In this document: positions 15,882 through 25,051 of the stretch, piece after piece
How positions within the stretch are numbered: the first letter of the stretch is position 1
Layout: each line of letters opens with the position of its first letter
Assembly: GCF_045277565.1 (NCBI RefSeq)
Contig: NZ_CP123584.1
Location: 1,488,001-1,552,000 of the forward strand
Direction: 5' to 3'
Length of the DNA stretch: 64,000 nt
DNA from: Aliisedimentitalea scapharcae
GTDB taxonomy: Bacteria > Pseudomonadota > Alphaproteobacteria > Rhodobacterales > Rhodobacteraceae
The notes under the pieces: generated by a model
Databases searched by the model: none
What the model was told of the DNA's origin: nothing
The model's input: the letters and a program-made list of their open reading frames with translations, nothing else
Position numbers and translations under genes: made by a program

Positions 15882-17600
15882 TCAGTCCCGGGTGCCCGAG
15901 AACCGGGTTTGCCAATCTTCGCGTTGATCGTCGGTGATCTTGGCAAACAGAACTTCGGGGACGACAAATTCATGTCCCGGTGTCAGCGCGGACAACGCGG
16001 CCGGCACATCATCGGGCCAGCTGTCGTCGGTGCATTTCATCGACTCGAGCATACTGGCCGAGGCCTGTGGAATGAACGGCGCGCTCAGCACGGCATAAAG
16101 CCGAACCAGGTTCAGGCCCAGCCGGACCTGCGCAGCGGCCTGTTCGGGGTCGGTTTTGAACACGGACCATGGCGCGGTATTTTGCAGATATTCATTGCCC
16201 GCAACCCAGATTGCACGCAGCTCTTGGGCGGACTTGCGAACTTCCATAGCTTCCATATGGGCTTCATAAGTGCGGACCCGTGCAGTGACCTCGTCGATCA
16301 ATGCCTGTTCCTGCGGCCCATATTCGGCACCCTCAGGCACCGCTTCGCCAAATTTCGAGCGACAGAATTTGGTGATGCGGCTGACAAAATTGCCCAGCAC
16401 ATCCGCGAGATCTTTGTTCACCGACTGCTGGAAGTTTTCCCAGGTGAATTCGCTGTCGCTGTTTTCCGGAGCATGGCTCAACAGCCACCAGCGCCAATAA
16501 TCGGCGGGCAGGATCTCCAGCGCCTGATCCATGAACACGCCGCGCCCTTGCGAGGTCGAAAACTGACCGCCATCATAATTCAGGTAGTTGAAGGATTTCA
16601 GGTGGTCGACCATCTTCCATGGCTCGCCCGAACCCAGAATGGTCGCCGGGAAGCTGAGCGTGTGGAAGGGCACATTGTCCTTGCCCATGAACTGGACATA
16701 GCGCACGTCATCGGCCCCTTTGTCGGTGCGCCACCACCGTTCCCAATCGGCGTCTGTCTTGCCATTGGCCTCGGCCCATTCACCGGCGCAGGCGATGTAT
16801 TCGATGGGGGCATCGAACCAGACATAGAACACTTTGCCTTCCATGCCGGGCCAATCATGGCCACCCTTTTTCACCGGGATACCCCAATCCAGATCGCGGG
16901 TAATGCCACGGTCCTGCAATCCGTCACCGTCGTGCAGCCACTTTTTGGCGATCGAGGTTGTCAGAATAGGCCAGTCGGCCTTGCTGTCGATCCAGGCGTC
17001 CAGATCCTCCTTCAGAGAGGACTGGCACAGATACAGGTGTTTGGTCTCGCGCACTTCCAGATCGGTGGACCCCGACACCGCGCTGCGTGGTTCGATCAGA
17101 TCGGTCGGGTCCAATTGTTTGGTACAGTTTTCACACTGGTCGCCGCGCGCCTTGTCATAGCCGCAGTTGGGACAGGTCCCTTCGATATAGCGATCGGGCA
17201 GGAACCGGCCATCAGCGTTGGAATACACCTGTTTTTCTGAGACTTCGCGGATCAACCCTGCCTCTGCCAGCTTGCCTGCAAAATGCTGGGTCAGCACGTG
17301 GTTCTGCGGGCTGGAGGATCGGCCAAAGTGATCAAAGCTCAGGCAGAATCCCTTGGCGATCTCGGCCTGGACAGCGTGCATCTCGGCACAATATTCGGCG
17401 ACCGGCTTGCCGGCCTTTGCGGCGGCCAGCTCGGCCGGGGTGCCGTGTTCATCGGTGGCGCACAGGAACATGACTTCATTGTTCCGGCACCGCTGATACC
17501 GGGCATACAGGTCCGCCGGCAGCTGGCTGCCCACAAGGTTGCCCAGGTGTTTGATCCCATTGATATAGGGAATTGCCGAGGTAATGAGAATCCGCGCCAT
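15882..17600 (-). CDS. metG: Methionine--tRNA ligase
   Basis: A 572-residue class I aminoacyl-tRNA synthetase charging tRNA-Met. The HIGH-type motif is HLGN at residues 18-21. Zinc-knuckle cysteines lie at 143, 146, 156 and 159, and the YVWFDAPIEY segment near 260 is typical. The KMSKS equivalent reads QFSTS at 346-350, so the catalytic-loop lysine is replaced by threonine; to my knowledge such variants occur in one MetRS subgroup. No C-terminal EMAP/Trbp111 domain is present. It stands alone, ends convergently with the lipoprotein gene, and shares their terminator. Confidence 0.95.
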   Translation of the reverse strand: MARILITSAIPYINGIKHLGNLVGSQLPADLYARYQRCRNNEVMFLCATDEHGTPAELAAAKAGKPVAEYCAEMHAVQAEIAKGFCLSFDHFGRSSSPQNHVLTQHFAGKLAEAGLIREVSEKQVYSNADGRFLPDRYIEGTCPNCGYDKARGDQCENCTKQLDPTDLIEPRSAVSGSTDLEVRETKHLYLCQSSLKEDLDAWIDSKADWPILTTSIAKKWLHDGDGLQDRGITRDLDWGIPVKKGGHDWPGMEGKVFYVWFDAPIEYIACAGEWAEANGKTDADWERWWRTDKGADDVRYVQFMGKDNVPFHTLSFPATILGSGEPWKMVDHLKSFNYLNYDGGQFSTSQGRGVFMDQALEILPADYWRWWLLSHAPENSDSEFTWENFQQSVNKDLADVLGNFVSRITKFCRSKFGEAVPEGAEYGPQEQALIDEVTARVRTYEAHMEAMEVRKSAQELRAIWVAGNEYLQNTAPWSVFKTDPEQAAAQVRLGLNLVRLYAVLSAPFIPQASASMLESMKCTDDSWPDDVPAALSALTPGHEFVVPEVLFAKITDDQREDWQTRFSGTRD

Positions 17601-17735
17601 TTTTATCCGCCGTCTGATGTGGTGCGGGCGTGTTTACCGCAGCTATGGGTATGCGTCACCCCCGAAACGAAGCCCATTTGTACACCGGGGGGGAAAGTCA
17701 CGTCTTTCTCACTGTGTCAGGCTGGGCTGCCTGGG

Positions 17736-18959
17736 CTAGCGACGCTCGCGCTGACGTCGCAACAACCGGCCGACCACAAAGGACGTTCGCGGCGAATAGA
17801 CATATTTGGTCCGGTCTTCGGGGGTTGGGCGGGCCCGCATCCGGGTCAGGCCAAAGATGATCAGCACCACATGGCCCAACGCGATGAATCCGAACAGGGC
17901 TCCGGGGCCATAGGCCTCGATCAGGCTGGAGGCGACATAGGGGGCGGCAATGGCCCCCAACGCAAAAAAGAACATCAGCGCGGCGGCGAGCTCGATTCGC
18001 TGCTCTGATGTGGCAAAGTCATTGGCGTGGGCAGCCGAGACAGAAAAGATCGGAAAGGTGGTAAAGCCAAAAAAGACCGCCGACAGCATGACGCCAGTGA
18101 TGCCTGACGAACTGGCCATCATGGTGATGCCACAGGACACAATGGCGACGACAGACAACCAGATCAGCACCCAGCGGCGGTCGTATTTATCGGCTAACCA
18201 GCCCATCGGATATTGCGCCAACGCACCACCCAGAACAAAAGCCGCCAGGAAAAACGCGATCTGCCCGATCTCTAACCCGACTTCCTGGCCGTAAATCGGA
18301 CCGACCATCCGAAAGGATGCCGAACTGAGCGCCGCGACGATCACACCGGCCACGGCCAGAGGCGAACAGCGCCAGGCCAATTTGGGCCGCAGACGGGGCG
18401 CATCGGGTGTTTCGGGCTGGCTCGCCTTGGTCAGGGTCAATGGCAACAAGGCAGCACAGCACAGGATTGCCAACAGGTTATAGGACACATAGCTGGCCGG
18501 CGGCAGTACGGCGATGATCAACTGGGCTCCCAGCGATGCGCTCATGTCGACGATGCGGTAAACCCCGGTTGCGCGGCCGCGGTTTTCATTGGTGACCTTT
18601 GAATTCAGCCAGGCTTCGATCACGGTGTAACAGCCGGCCACGCAGGTGCCCGACGCAATCCGCAGCATCGCCCAGACATAAGGGTCTTCGGTCAACGTGT
18701 GGCCGATCAACCCCATGGCACCCAACGCAGTACAGACGGCAAAAGCACGCGAATGCCCGACCGACCCCATCAACCGCGGGGCCCACCAGCAGCCAATGAA
18801 AAAGCCCAAGAAATGCGCCGACCCCAACAGACCGATCTGTCCCTTGTTAAAGTTCAGCGACAGGCCGGAAATTGCATCTAGCGGCCCGACCCCTCCGGTC
18901 GAGAGCTGCAGCAGAATGACGGACAAAAACAGGGCGGCAAAGGAAATGATCAGGCGCAT
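17736..18959 (-). CDS. MFS transporter
   Basis: A 407-residue membrane protein with about twelve hydrophobic helices in two six-helix halves. A long polar linker near residues 190-205 and a short charged C-terminal tail (RTKYVYSPRTSFVVGRLLRRQRERR region) are visible. The central GWLADKYDRRWV segment matches the MFS loop 8-9 version of the G-X-L-A-D-R motif. Neighbouring genes do not indicate a substrate; the family includes drug, sugar and organic-acid carriers. The gene follows metG by about 135 bases of featureless DNA and is probably transcribed alone. Confidence 0.82.
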   Translation of the reverse strand: MRLIISFAALFLSVILLQLSTGGVGPLDAISGLSLNFNKGQIGLLGSAHFLGFFIGCWWAPRLMGSVGHSRAFAVCTALGAMGLIGHTLTEDPYVWAMLRIASGTCVAGCYTVIEAWLNSKVTNENRGRATGVYRIVDMSASLGAQLIIAVLPPASYVSYNLLAILCCAALLPLTLTKASQPETPDAPRLRPKLAWRCSPLAVAGVIVAALSSASFRMVGPIYGQEVGLEIGQIAFFLAAFVLGGALAQYPMGWLADKYDRRWVLIWLSVVAIVSCGITMMASSSGITGVMLSAVFFGFTTFPIFSVSAAHANDFATSEQRIELAAALMFFFALGAIAAPYVASSLIEAYGPGALFGFIALGHVVLIIFGLTRMRARPTPEDRTKYVYSPRTSFVVGRLLRRQRERR

Positions 18960-19050
18960 GACGTCACACCATGGCGCAAGGTGGGCGGGCCGCTTGGGCT
19001 TTTTCGACGTATTGATGTCGCGAATGGGGTATTGTCATCACTTCGTCGCC

Positions 19051-19650
19051 TTATTCCGTAACATGGATCACGGCGCGGATGTCGATCTGTACCTGATCGG
19101 CAACCAGCTTGGGAAATCCGACCGCTCCGAATGCCTGCCTGCTGATACTGCCTTTCAATTGAATGCTCAACCGGTCCAGGGCGTCCGGCGCGCTGCCTGC
19201 GGGGCGGTAGATATCAGCGCTCAGGGTGATTTGACGGGTCACGTCGCGGATGGTCAGGTCTCCGATCACCGCGGCCCCGTCTGACAATCGCCCACTGGGT
19301 GCCAATCGGATTTGCGTGGATCGAAAACGGATCATCGGATAGTGCGCCACATTCAGAACCTCTGGTCCGGTCAACGCCTGTGTTGCCAGAAATATCCCGG
19401 TACGGGCTTTGGCTACATTCAGATCAACGGCCACGACCGCCCTGTGCAGGGCCTTGGGATCAATCCGGATATCTGCCTTGTGAACAGGGATGGTGCCGCG
19501 CTGTTTGCTTCCCTGCAGGTCAAATAGGAACCCGACCTGCGACTCCCCTTGTACCAACTGATACTGCCGCATTTGCGCCAGGGCCGTGCGGGGTAGGGCG
19601 ATCAGCCCGGCCAGTGCTGCGATCGCTTGGCGTCGATTTGGAAATGTCAC
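19051..19650 (-). CDS. YceI family periplasmic protein
   Basis: A 199-residue exported protein of the YceI/lipocalin-like fold, which binds isoprenoid-type lipids in studied members. The N-terminus carries a twin-arginine-like signal (NRRQAIAALAGLIAL) cleaved near ALAQ. The internal pattern V-G-F then G-D-L-T-I-R-D-V-T is the family hallmark. Residues after the signal cover the whole domain, so the protein is complete. It has no obvious operon partner: the neighbouring MFS gene starts about 90 bases beyond its stop in the same direction, and a repeat element lies upstream. Confidence 0.85.
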   Translation of the reverse strand: MTFPNRRQAIAALAGLIALPRTALAQMRQYQLVQGESQVGFLFDLQGSKQRGTIPVHKADIRIDPKALHRAVVAVDLNVAKARTGIFLATQALTGPEVLNVAHYPMIRFRSTQIRLAPSGRLSDGAAVIGDLTIRDVTRQITLSADIYRPAGSAPDALDRLSIQLKGSISRQAFGAVGFPKLVADQVQIDIRAVIHVTE

Positions 19651-19742
19651 GTGATGCGCCCCTTTGTGTGTGACCGTAACATCTTTCCGCTCGCTGTCAG
19701 CCGGGGGTCACTGTTTTGTCAGGTCCAGAGAGCCGCCTTCCT

Positions 19743-19810
19743 GCTTCTTTCTGGTTGGAAATACCTCGGGGGAGCCGCAGCAGAGCTGCGGTGGGGGCAG
19801 CGCCCCCAAC
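19743..19810 (+). repeat. Box-plus-double-hairpin element, copy 2
   Basis: The box GCTTCTTTCTGGTTGGAAATACC (written as GCTTCTTTCTGG and TTGGAAATACC) is followed by the hairpins CCGCAG-N5-CTGCGG and TGGGGGC-AGC-GCCCCCA. It lies directly past the 3' end of the minus-strand imuA-like gene and upstream of yceI. Read from imuA the hairpins come first, as in a terminator. Confidence 0.75.
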
Positions 19811-19836
19811 AGGTTGGCGTTCTCCCAGTTAGCGGG

Positions 19837-20445
19837 TCAGACCGTTTCCGGCTCCACCAGGTTCATCCCGGCTCCGGGGGCCCGCTGCTGCAATTGCCAG
19901 CCGCGCGGTGGCAGGGTCCGGGCGCGCAGCCGCTCCAGATGCCAGATCCGCAACCGGGCCTGATGACACGGGGTCATCCGCCAGCGGCTTTCGATGCCCT
20001 GCGCCCCGCCCTCGCCGGGGGTCAGCAGCAGCCCCAGCGGTGCAGGCCCCAGGGTGCCGCCCTGTTCGGCGGCCAGATGCAGGCGGCGCACCGGGGTCAG
20101 TGCGGGCGGTGCAGGCAGGTCGGCCACAACCAGGGGCACCGCTCCTGCGCGCAGCGCCTCTTCCATCGTCCACAGCAGATCGTTGGCCCGCGCCGCGCTG
20201 ACAAAGATGAACCGCCCCGGGTCGACAAAATCCCGCATCCCGTCCGGGTTCAGCTGTCCGGGTTCCCAGGTCGGAGAAATCCACAGCACCGGCCCGCTAC
20301 AGACAGACGCCAGCCACAGCGCAAAACTGCGCCGCGCCGCGCCGCACGCCTCATGCACCCGCGCTTGCGACAGGGTGATTCCGGGCAGCAGGGTAAGATG
20401 CGGGCGCGCCCGCTCTGGCGCGCGTCTGAGCAGATGAGTCGACAT
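19837..20445 (-). CDS. ImuA-like SOS mutagenesis protein
   Basis: A 202-residue protein resembling the ImuA proteins that act with ImuB and DnaE2 in damage-induced mutagenesis. Supporting segments are LPGITLSQARVHEACGAARR near the start, PVLWISPTW, and the ADLPAPPALTPVRRLHLAAE block near residue 125, which correspond to a RecA-like core. A canonical Walker A is not evident. A LexA box lies 17-31 bases before the ATG, supporting SOS control. The expected imuB and dnaE2 are not downstream; a repeat element and yceI follow instead. The family call comes from recognition of conserved segments rather than a motif test. Confidence 0.7.
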   Translation of the reverse strand: MSTHLLRRAPERARPHLTLLPGITLSQARVHEACGAARRSFALWLASVCSGPVLWISPTWEPGQLNPDGMRDFVDPGRFIFVSAARANDLLWTMEEALRAGAVPLVVADLPAPPALTPVRRLHLAAEQGGTLGPAPLGLLLTPGEGGAQGIESRWRMTPCHQARLRIWHLERLRARTLPPRGWQLQQRAPGAGMNLVEPETV

Positions 20446-20461
20446 GAGAGCACTTTACTAT

Positions 20462-20476
20462 GTTCCAGTTATGTTC
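20462..20476. promoter_or_regulatory. LexA (SOS) box, GTTC-N7-GTTC
   Basis: GTTC at 20462-20465 and 20473-20476 with seven bases between them matches the alphaproteobacterial LexA direct-repeat operator. It lies immediately upstream of the ImuA-like gene, where LexA would block its promoter. Confidence 0.8.
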
Positions 20477-20848
20477 TCAATATTCTTTCACGACCTCTCA
20501 GACCACAGGAGGAGCCCCGCCCCTCGCGCATCGTCGCAACGCAACCAAATCGACCGTTTCCCTTACTAAAAGGGCTGGGCGGCTGGTGGCCATAACGAAG
20601 CGGGCAGCGTCGAAATCTGATGCCTGGGGGACCGGGCGGTCGCCACCGCCATCTACACCACAATCTTCATCGACATCAGCGGCGCGAAACTGGCCGATGC
20701 TGCGTGCGATCTTGTCGAATGTCGTGATGTTTCACATTTGAAGCCCGACAGCGCTGTCCGATCTCCCTCAAAGATTTTGCCCCCAGAGATTTCGGCCCCA
20801 AAGCCCGGTGCACCGACATCGACACCGACGACCAAACTGGGTCCCGGT
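20477..20848. other. Intergenic stretch without a recognisable gene
   Basis: About 370 bases lie between the LexA box and the end of the rhodanese gene. A 69-codon reading on the minus strand (20653-20862) exists but overlaps the rhodanese stop, has no recognisable motif, and is followed by stops in all frames. I see no RNA gene or hairpin of note. Confidence 0.5.
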
Positions 20849-21247
20849 TCAGCCCTTTTCAACCGTGGGGCCGTCCTGTTTGACCCATGCGCTGAACCCG
20901 CCTTCCAGATGCATCACGGGCTTCAACCCCATGTCCTGGGCGGTGCGCGCGCTCAGCGCCGAGCGCCAGGCGCTGGCGCAATAAAACACATAGGTCTTGT
21001 CCTGATTAAAGACCTCCTTGTGATAGGGGCTGTCGGGGTCGATCCAGAACTCCAGCATCCCGCGCGGGCAGGAAAAGGCACCGGGGATCATGCCGCTGCG
21101 TTGCAGTTCCCGGATGTCACGCAGGTCGACAAACACGTAATCCTCGTTGTCATACAGGGTTTTGGCCTCGGACACAGACAGGGTTGTCACGACCTTGTTG
21201 GCGTCGTCCACCAGGGTTTTGATCCCTGTGGTGATGGTTTGGGGCAT
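20849..21247 (-). CDS. Rhodanese-domain protein
   Basis: A 132-residue single-domain sulfurtransferase. The active-site loop is CASAWRSA with Cys90 as the persulfide-carrying residue. The upstream VDLRD (residues 40-44) and the GGFSAW near the end are rhodanese hallmarks. The insert CPRGMLEFWIDPDSPYH before the active site is shared with the second rhodanese at 57547, so the two are paralogues of one subfamily. The physiological acceptor is unknown. It is divergent from the aldo/keto reductase gene; 132 bases lie between the two start codons. Confidence 0.9.
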   Translation of the reverse strand: MPQTITTGIKTLVDDANKVVTTLSVSEAKTLYDNEDYVFVDLRDIRELQRSGMIPGAFSCPRGMLEFWIDPDSPYHKEVFNQDKTYVFYCASAWRSALSARTAQDMGLKPVMHLEGGFSAWVKQDGPTVEKG

Positions 21248-21379
21248 GGCGTTCTCCTTGGCTGTTGTGTTGCAGGCTGGCGCAAACAGGGCGAAGGCTC
21301 AATGCCAAAACGGGGGGCTTGTGGTCGCGCCCCAGAGCGTTACCTTCACAGCAACCGCGAACAAAGAAGGAATGTCCCG

Positions 21380-22423
21380 ATGAAAATGAATCCGCTGGGC
21401 CGGACAGGGATGATGGTCTCTGAGTTGTGTTTGGGTACCATGACCTTTGGCACGCAAACCCCCGAAGACGAAGCCCATGCCCAGATTGACCGGGCGCTGG
21501 CGTGTGGGGTGAATTTCATCGACACCGCCGAAATGTATCCGGTAAACCCGATCAGCCCCGAAAATATTGGGGGCAGCGAGGCAATCATCGGCAATTGGAA
21601 CGCACGTACGGGGCGGCGTGGCGATTACATTCTGGCCACCAAACACTCGGGTGAAGGCATGAAGCACGTGCGCGACGGGGCACCGATCAGCGCGGCGACC
21701 ATTGCCCCCACGATCGAGGCCTCGCTGCGCCGGCTCAAAACCGACTACATCGACCTCTATCAGTTTCACTGGCCCAACCGGGGCAGCTATATGTTCCGCC
21801 AGAACTGGACCTTTGACCCATCCCGCCAGAACCGCGAAGAAACCCTGGCGAACATGGCCGAATGCCTGGAGGCGCTGCAGGAACAGGTGGACAAGGGCAA
21901 TATCCGCGCCTTTGGTCTGTCGAACGAAAGCGCCTGGGGCACGGCACAATGGCTGCGGATTGCCGATGCGCAGGGCGGGCCACGAGTGGCGTCGATCCAG
22001 AACGAATATTCTCTGGTTTGCCGGATGTATGACACCGATCTGGCCGAGCTGAGCGTAAACGAAGATGTTGGGCTGTTGGCGTTTTCGCCGCTGGGGACCG
22101 GATTGTTGACCGGCAAGTATCAGGGCGGCGCACTACCCGAAGGGTCACGCAAGACGATTAACCCGGAGTTGGGCGGGCGCCATTCGGACCGGGTTTATGA
22201 CGCGGTGGACGCCTATCTGGAGATCGCGGCGCGTCATGGGCTGGACCCTGTACACATGGCGCTGGCCTGGTGTCGGACGCGGCCCTTCATGGCTTCGGCA
22301 ATCTTTGGGGCGACACGGTTGGCACAGTTGGATCACATCCTCGGATCAACCGATCTGGAGTTGAGCCAGGAGGTTCTGGACGAAATCAATGTCGCGCACC
22401 GGGCGCACCCGATGCCCTATTGA
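21380..22423 (+). CDS. Aldo/keto reductase (Tas-like)
   Basis: A 347-residue NADPH-dependent oxidoreductase of the AKR barrel. The catalytic tetrad is visible as Asp48, Tyr53, Lys88 and His130. The N-terminal GRTGMMVSELCLGTMTFG and the late SPLGTGLLTGKY segment are typical, and the whole is closest in pattern to the Tas/YghZ group. The ATG at 21380 follows AAGGA by about eight bases; another ATG at 21372 is out of frame. The substrate cannot be inferred from neighbours. It ends convergently with eda. Confidence 0.9.
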   Translation: MKMNPLGRTGMMVSELCLGTMTFGTQTPEDEAHAQIDRALACGVNFIDTAEMYPVNPISPENIGGSEAIIGNWNARTGRRGDYILATKHSGEGMKHVRDGAPISAATIAPTIEASLRRLKTDYIDLYQFHWPNRGSYMFRQNWTFDPSRQNREETLANMAECLEALQEQVDKGNIRAFGLSNESAWGTAQWLRIADAQGGPRVASIQNEYSLVCRMYDTDLAELSVNEDVGLLAFSPLGTGLLTGKYQGGALPEGSRKTINPELGGRHSDRVYDAVDAYLEIAARHGLDPVHMALAWCRTRPFMASAIFGATRLAQLDHILGSTDLELSQEVLDEINVAHRAHPMPY

Positions 22424-22481
22424 CCGGATGCGGCCCGACCGGACGCTATCGGCAAAGGCTTCGATTTCACAGGGGGTGAGA

Positions 22482-22499
22482 GGCGTGCCAGGGCACGCC
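22482..22499. terminator. Hairpin between aldo/keto reductase and eda
   Basis: GGCGTGCC and GGCACGCC pair as a perfect stem (tight loop CAGG if seven pairs form), flanked by AGGGGG and CCCCT. It sits between two convergent genes. No U-run is present. Confidence 0.5.
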
Positions 22500-22570
22500 C
22501 CCTCTGCGTCAACGACCGGGTGGTGGTTTCCTTCGACCGCGGTGCCAATCAAACTTTTGCCGGATCCCGT

Positions 22571-23224
22571 TCATGATGAGGTTCCCAGCTTGGAGGCGTC
22601 ACGGGCGAGGGTTTCGATTCCGCTCCAGTCCCCAGCCGCAATCTTGTCCTTTGCCGCGACCCAGCTTCCGCCTGCGCAGATGACGTTTGGGAGGTCTAGA
22701 TAGCTTTTGGCGTTCGCTGGGCTGATACCGCCTGTGGGGCAGAAAGTGATTTGGGGAAGGGGGGCACCGATAGCTTTCAGCGCGGGTGCACCGCCCGAGG
22801 TCTCGGCGGGAAAGAATTTGAGCATGTCATAGCCGCGCGCCAACAGACGCATCGCTTCGCTTGCAGTTGCAGCGCCAGGCAAAAGCGGCAGATCCGCCTC
22901 TTCGCAGGCCTTCAGCAATTCATCCGTTGCGCCGGGGGAGACGCCAAAGGTTGCGCCAGCCTGTTTTGCTGCGCGCACATCTTCGGGGGTGACCAAGGTT
23001 CCGGCCCCGACATGCCCACCCGGCACCTGGGCCATGATGGCGATGGCATCCAAGGCTGCTGGCGTGCGCAGCGTGACTTCCAGCGCCGGCAATCCACCTG
23101 CGACCAGCGCCTCGGCCAGGGGGCGGGCGCTGGTGATGTCGTCGATCACCAGAACTGGAACAATAGGGGCGAGCGCACAAATCCCTCGAGTCAGCTGGCT
23201 TGCATCAGATGGCGTAAGTGTCAT
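22571..23224 (-). CDS. eda: 2-keto-3-deoxy-6-phosphogluconate aldolase
   Basis: A 217-residue KDPG/KHG aldolase that splits KDPG into pyruvate and glyceraldehyde 3-phosphate, the last step of the Entner-Doudoroff pathway. Glu49 (in PALEVTLRT) and the Schiff-base Lys136 (in GYDMLKFFPAE) are present, with the FCPTGGIS segment near residue 170. The length is normal. It starts five bases after edd and is the last gene of the gap-zwf-edd-eda operon. Confidence 0.95.
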   Translation of the reverse strand: MTLTPSDASQLTRGICALAPIVPVLVIDDITSARPLAEALVAGGLPALEVTLRTPAALDAIAIMAQVPGGHVGAGTLVTPEDVRAAKQAGATFGVSPGATDELLKACEEADLPLLPGAATASEAMRLLARGYDMLKFFPAETSGGAPALKAIGAPLPQITFCPTGGISPANAKSYLDLPNVICAGGSWVAAKDKIAAGDWSGIETLARDASKLGTSS

Positions 23225-23229
23225 GGCGA

Positions 23230-25038
23230 TCAGCCTCCGAATATGGTTGCGCCTGTGTTGGCGGCACTGACGGTGTTGCGGAACATGGAAAACAGCTCGC
23301 GGCCCGTGCCTGCTTGGTTGGCGGACAGATCCGCCACCTCGGCCGGGCGATCAAGGACACCTGTGGTCAGGATGTCCAGCGTTCCGGCCACGGCATCCAC
23401 GCGCAGCACGTCACCGTCCCGAAGTTTTGCGATGGGACCGCCATCGACAGCTTCGGGGCAGACATGAATGGCGGCTGGCACCTTGCCGGATGCACCAGAC
23501 ATGCGCCCGTCCGTGACCAGCGCAACTTTCTGGCCCCGTCCCTGCAGGATCGAAAGCAGCGGCGTCAGGCTATGCAGTTCAGGCATGCCGTTTGCTTTTG
23601 GTCCCTGAAAGCGCACGACCACAATCAGATCGCCGTCGAATTCCCCGGCCTTGAACGCTGCCTTGACGGCCTGTTGGTCGGCAAACACCCGTACGGGTGC
23701 TTCGACCACCTGATGTTGGGGAGCCACAGCCGAGACTTTCATCACAGCGCTGCCCAGCGATCCGGTCAATAGGCTGAGACCCCCGGTCGGTTGGAACGGA
23801 TCGCTGGCCGGGCGCAGGATCTTGTCGTTCAGGCTGTGATCTGCGCCGTCGCGCCAGCCCAGCGTACCGTCGGCAAGCACCGGATCCCTGGCGTAGTGTT
23901 CCAGCCCGGTCCCAACCACCGTTTGTGTGTCGGGGTGCAGCAGGCCAGCGTTCAGCAAATCGCCGATCAAATAGCCCAGACCGCCCGCAGCGTGGAAATG
24001 GTTCACGTCTGCTAACCCGTTGGGATAGACCCGTGCCATCAAAGGCGTCACCGCCGACAGATCTGCAAAATCCTGCCAGTCCAGCACAATTCCGCCCGCC
24101 CGCGCCATCGCGACAAGGTGGATCAGCAGATTTGTCGAACCGCCCGTGGCATTCAACCCGACGATTCCGTTCACAAAAGCCTTTTCGTCCAGAATGTTGC
24201 AGACTGGCGTATACTTGTCGCCCAGGGCGCTGAGGCGCAGGGCTTGCCGACTGCCTTCGATCGTTAGCGCATCGCGCAGTTCGGTGTTTGGCGGCACAAA
24301 ACTGGAACCGGGCAGATGCAGCCCCATGAATTCCATCAGCATCTGGTTGGTGTTGGCGGTGCCATAAAAGGTACAGGTGCCAGGGCCATGGTAGGCCGCA
24401 ATTTCGGCAGCCATCAACGCATCACGGCCAACTTTTCCGGTTGCAAAGTCCTGACGGACCTTGGCTTTTTCATCATTTGCCAACCCGCTGGTCATCGGAC
24501 CTGCTGGCAGGAAAACGGCTGGCAGATGGCCAAAGGTCTGGGCTGCAATCACCAGTCCGGGCACGATCTTGTCGCAGACCCCAAGAAAAACAGCCGCGTC
24601 AAAAGTATTGTGGCTCAACGCCACCGAAGCCGCCAACGCGATCACATCCCGCGAAAACAGGCTCAATTCCATCCCGGCTTCGCCCTGGGTGACACCATCG
24701 CACATGGCAGGCACGCCGCCCGCGACCTGTGCTGTTCCCCCCACATCGCGGGCCGCCTGCCGGATCAAATCGGGATAGCGTTCAAAGGGCTGATGCGCAG
24801 ACAGCATGTCATTGTAGGTCGTAACAATGCCGAGATTGCCAGATTGCCCATCACACAGTCCTTCTTTGTCAGAACCGCTTGCCGCATAGGCATGGGCCTG
24901 CCCACTGCAGGACAGATGCGCCCGGGCCGGACCTTTGGATGTGGCCTGAGCCATGCGCTCCAGATAGGGTTTCCGGGTTGCTTGGCTGCGGGCAACGATG
25001 CGTTCGGTGACGCGGAGGAGCGTTGGGTTCAGGGTCAT
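23230..25038 (-). CDS. edd: Phosphogluconate dehydratase
   Basis: A 602-residue Fe-S dehydratase of the IlvD/Edd family that turns 6-phosphogluconate into KDPG. Segments typical of the family are GVPAMCDGVTQGE near residue 125, VFLGVCDKIVPGL near 175, and LVTDGRMSGASGKVPAAIH near the C-terminus. Conserved cysteines lie in the first two of these. The ATG at 25038 was chosen because the family starts MTLNPTLLRVTERI and an AGG lies nine bases upstream; the longer reading overlaps zwf. It lies between zwf and eda in one operon. Confidence 0.95.
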   Translation of the reverse strand: MTLNPTLLRVTERIVARSQATRKPYLERMAQATSKGPARAHLSCSGQAHAYAASGSDKEGLCDGQSGNLGIVTTYNDMLSAHQPFERYPDLIRQAARDVGGTAQVAGGVPAMCDGVTQGEAGMELSLFSRDVIALAASVALSHNTFDAAVFLGVCDKIVPGLVIAAQTFGHLPAVFLPAGPMTSGLANDEKAKVRQDFATGKVGRDALMAAEIAAYHGPGTCTFYGTANTNQMLMEFMGLHLPGSSFVPPNTELRDALTIEGSRQALRLSALGDKYTPVCNILDEKAFVNGIVGLNATGGSTNLLIHLVAMARAGGIVLDWQDFADLSAVTPLMARVYPNGLADVNHFHAAGGLGYLIGDLLNAGLLHPDTQTVVGTGLEHYARDPVLADGTLGWRDGADHSLNDKILRPASDPFQPTGGLSLLTGSLGSAVMKVSAVAPQHQVVEAPVRVFADQQAVKAAFKAGEFDGDLIVVVRFQGPKANGMPELHSLTPLLSILQGRGQKVALVTDGRMSGASGKVPAAIHVCPEAVDGGPIAKLRDGDVLRVDAVAGTLDILTTGVLDRPAEVADLSANQAGTGRELFSMFRNTVSAANTGATIFGG

Positions 25039-25051
25039 GTTCTGTTGCCTT

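Noticed and set aside
15804..17240. A long plus-strand reading opposite metG
   Set aside because: It is an antisense shadow of a highly conserved gene, without motifs or a convincing start.
20653..20862. A 69-codon reading upstream of the ImuA-like gene
   Set aside because: It overlaps the end of the rhodanese gene, has no motif and is followed by stops in all frames.
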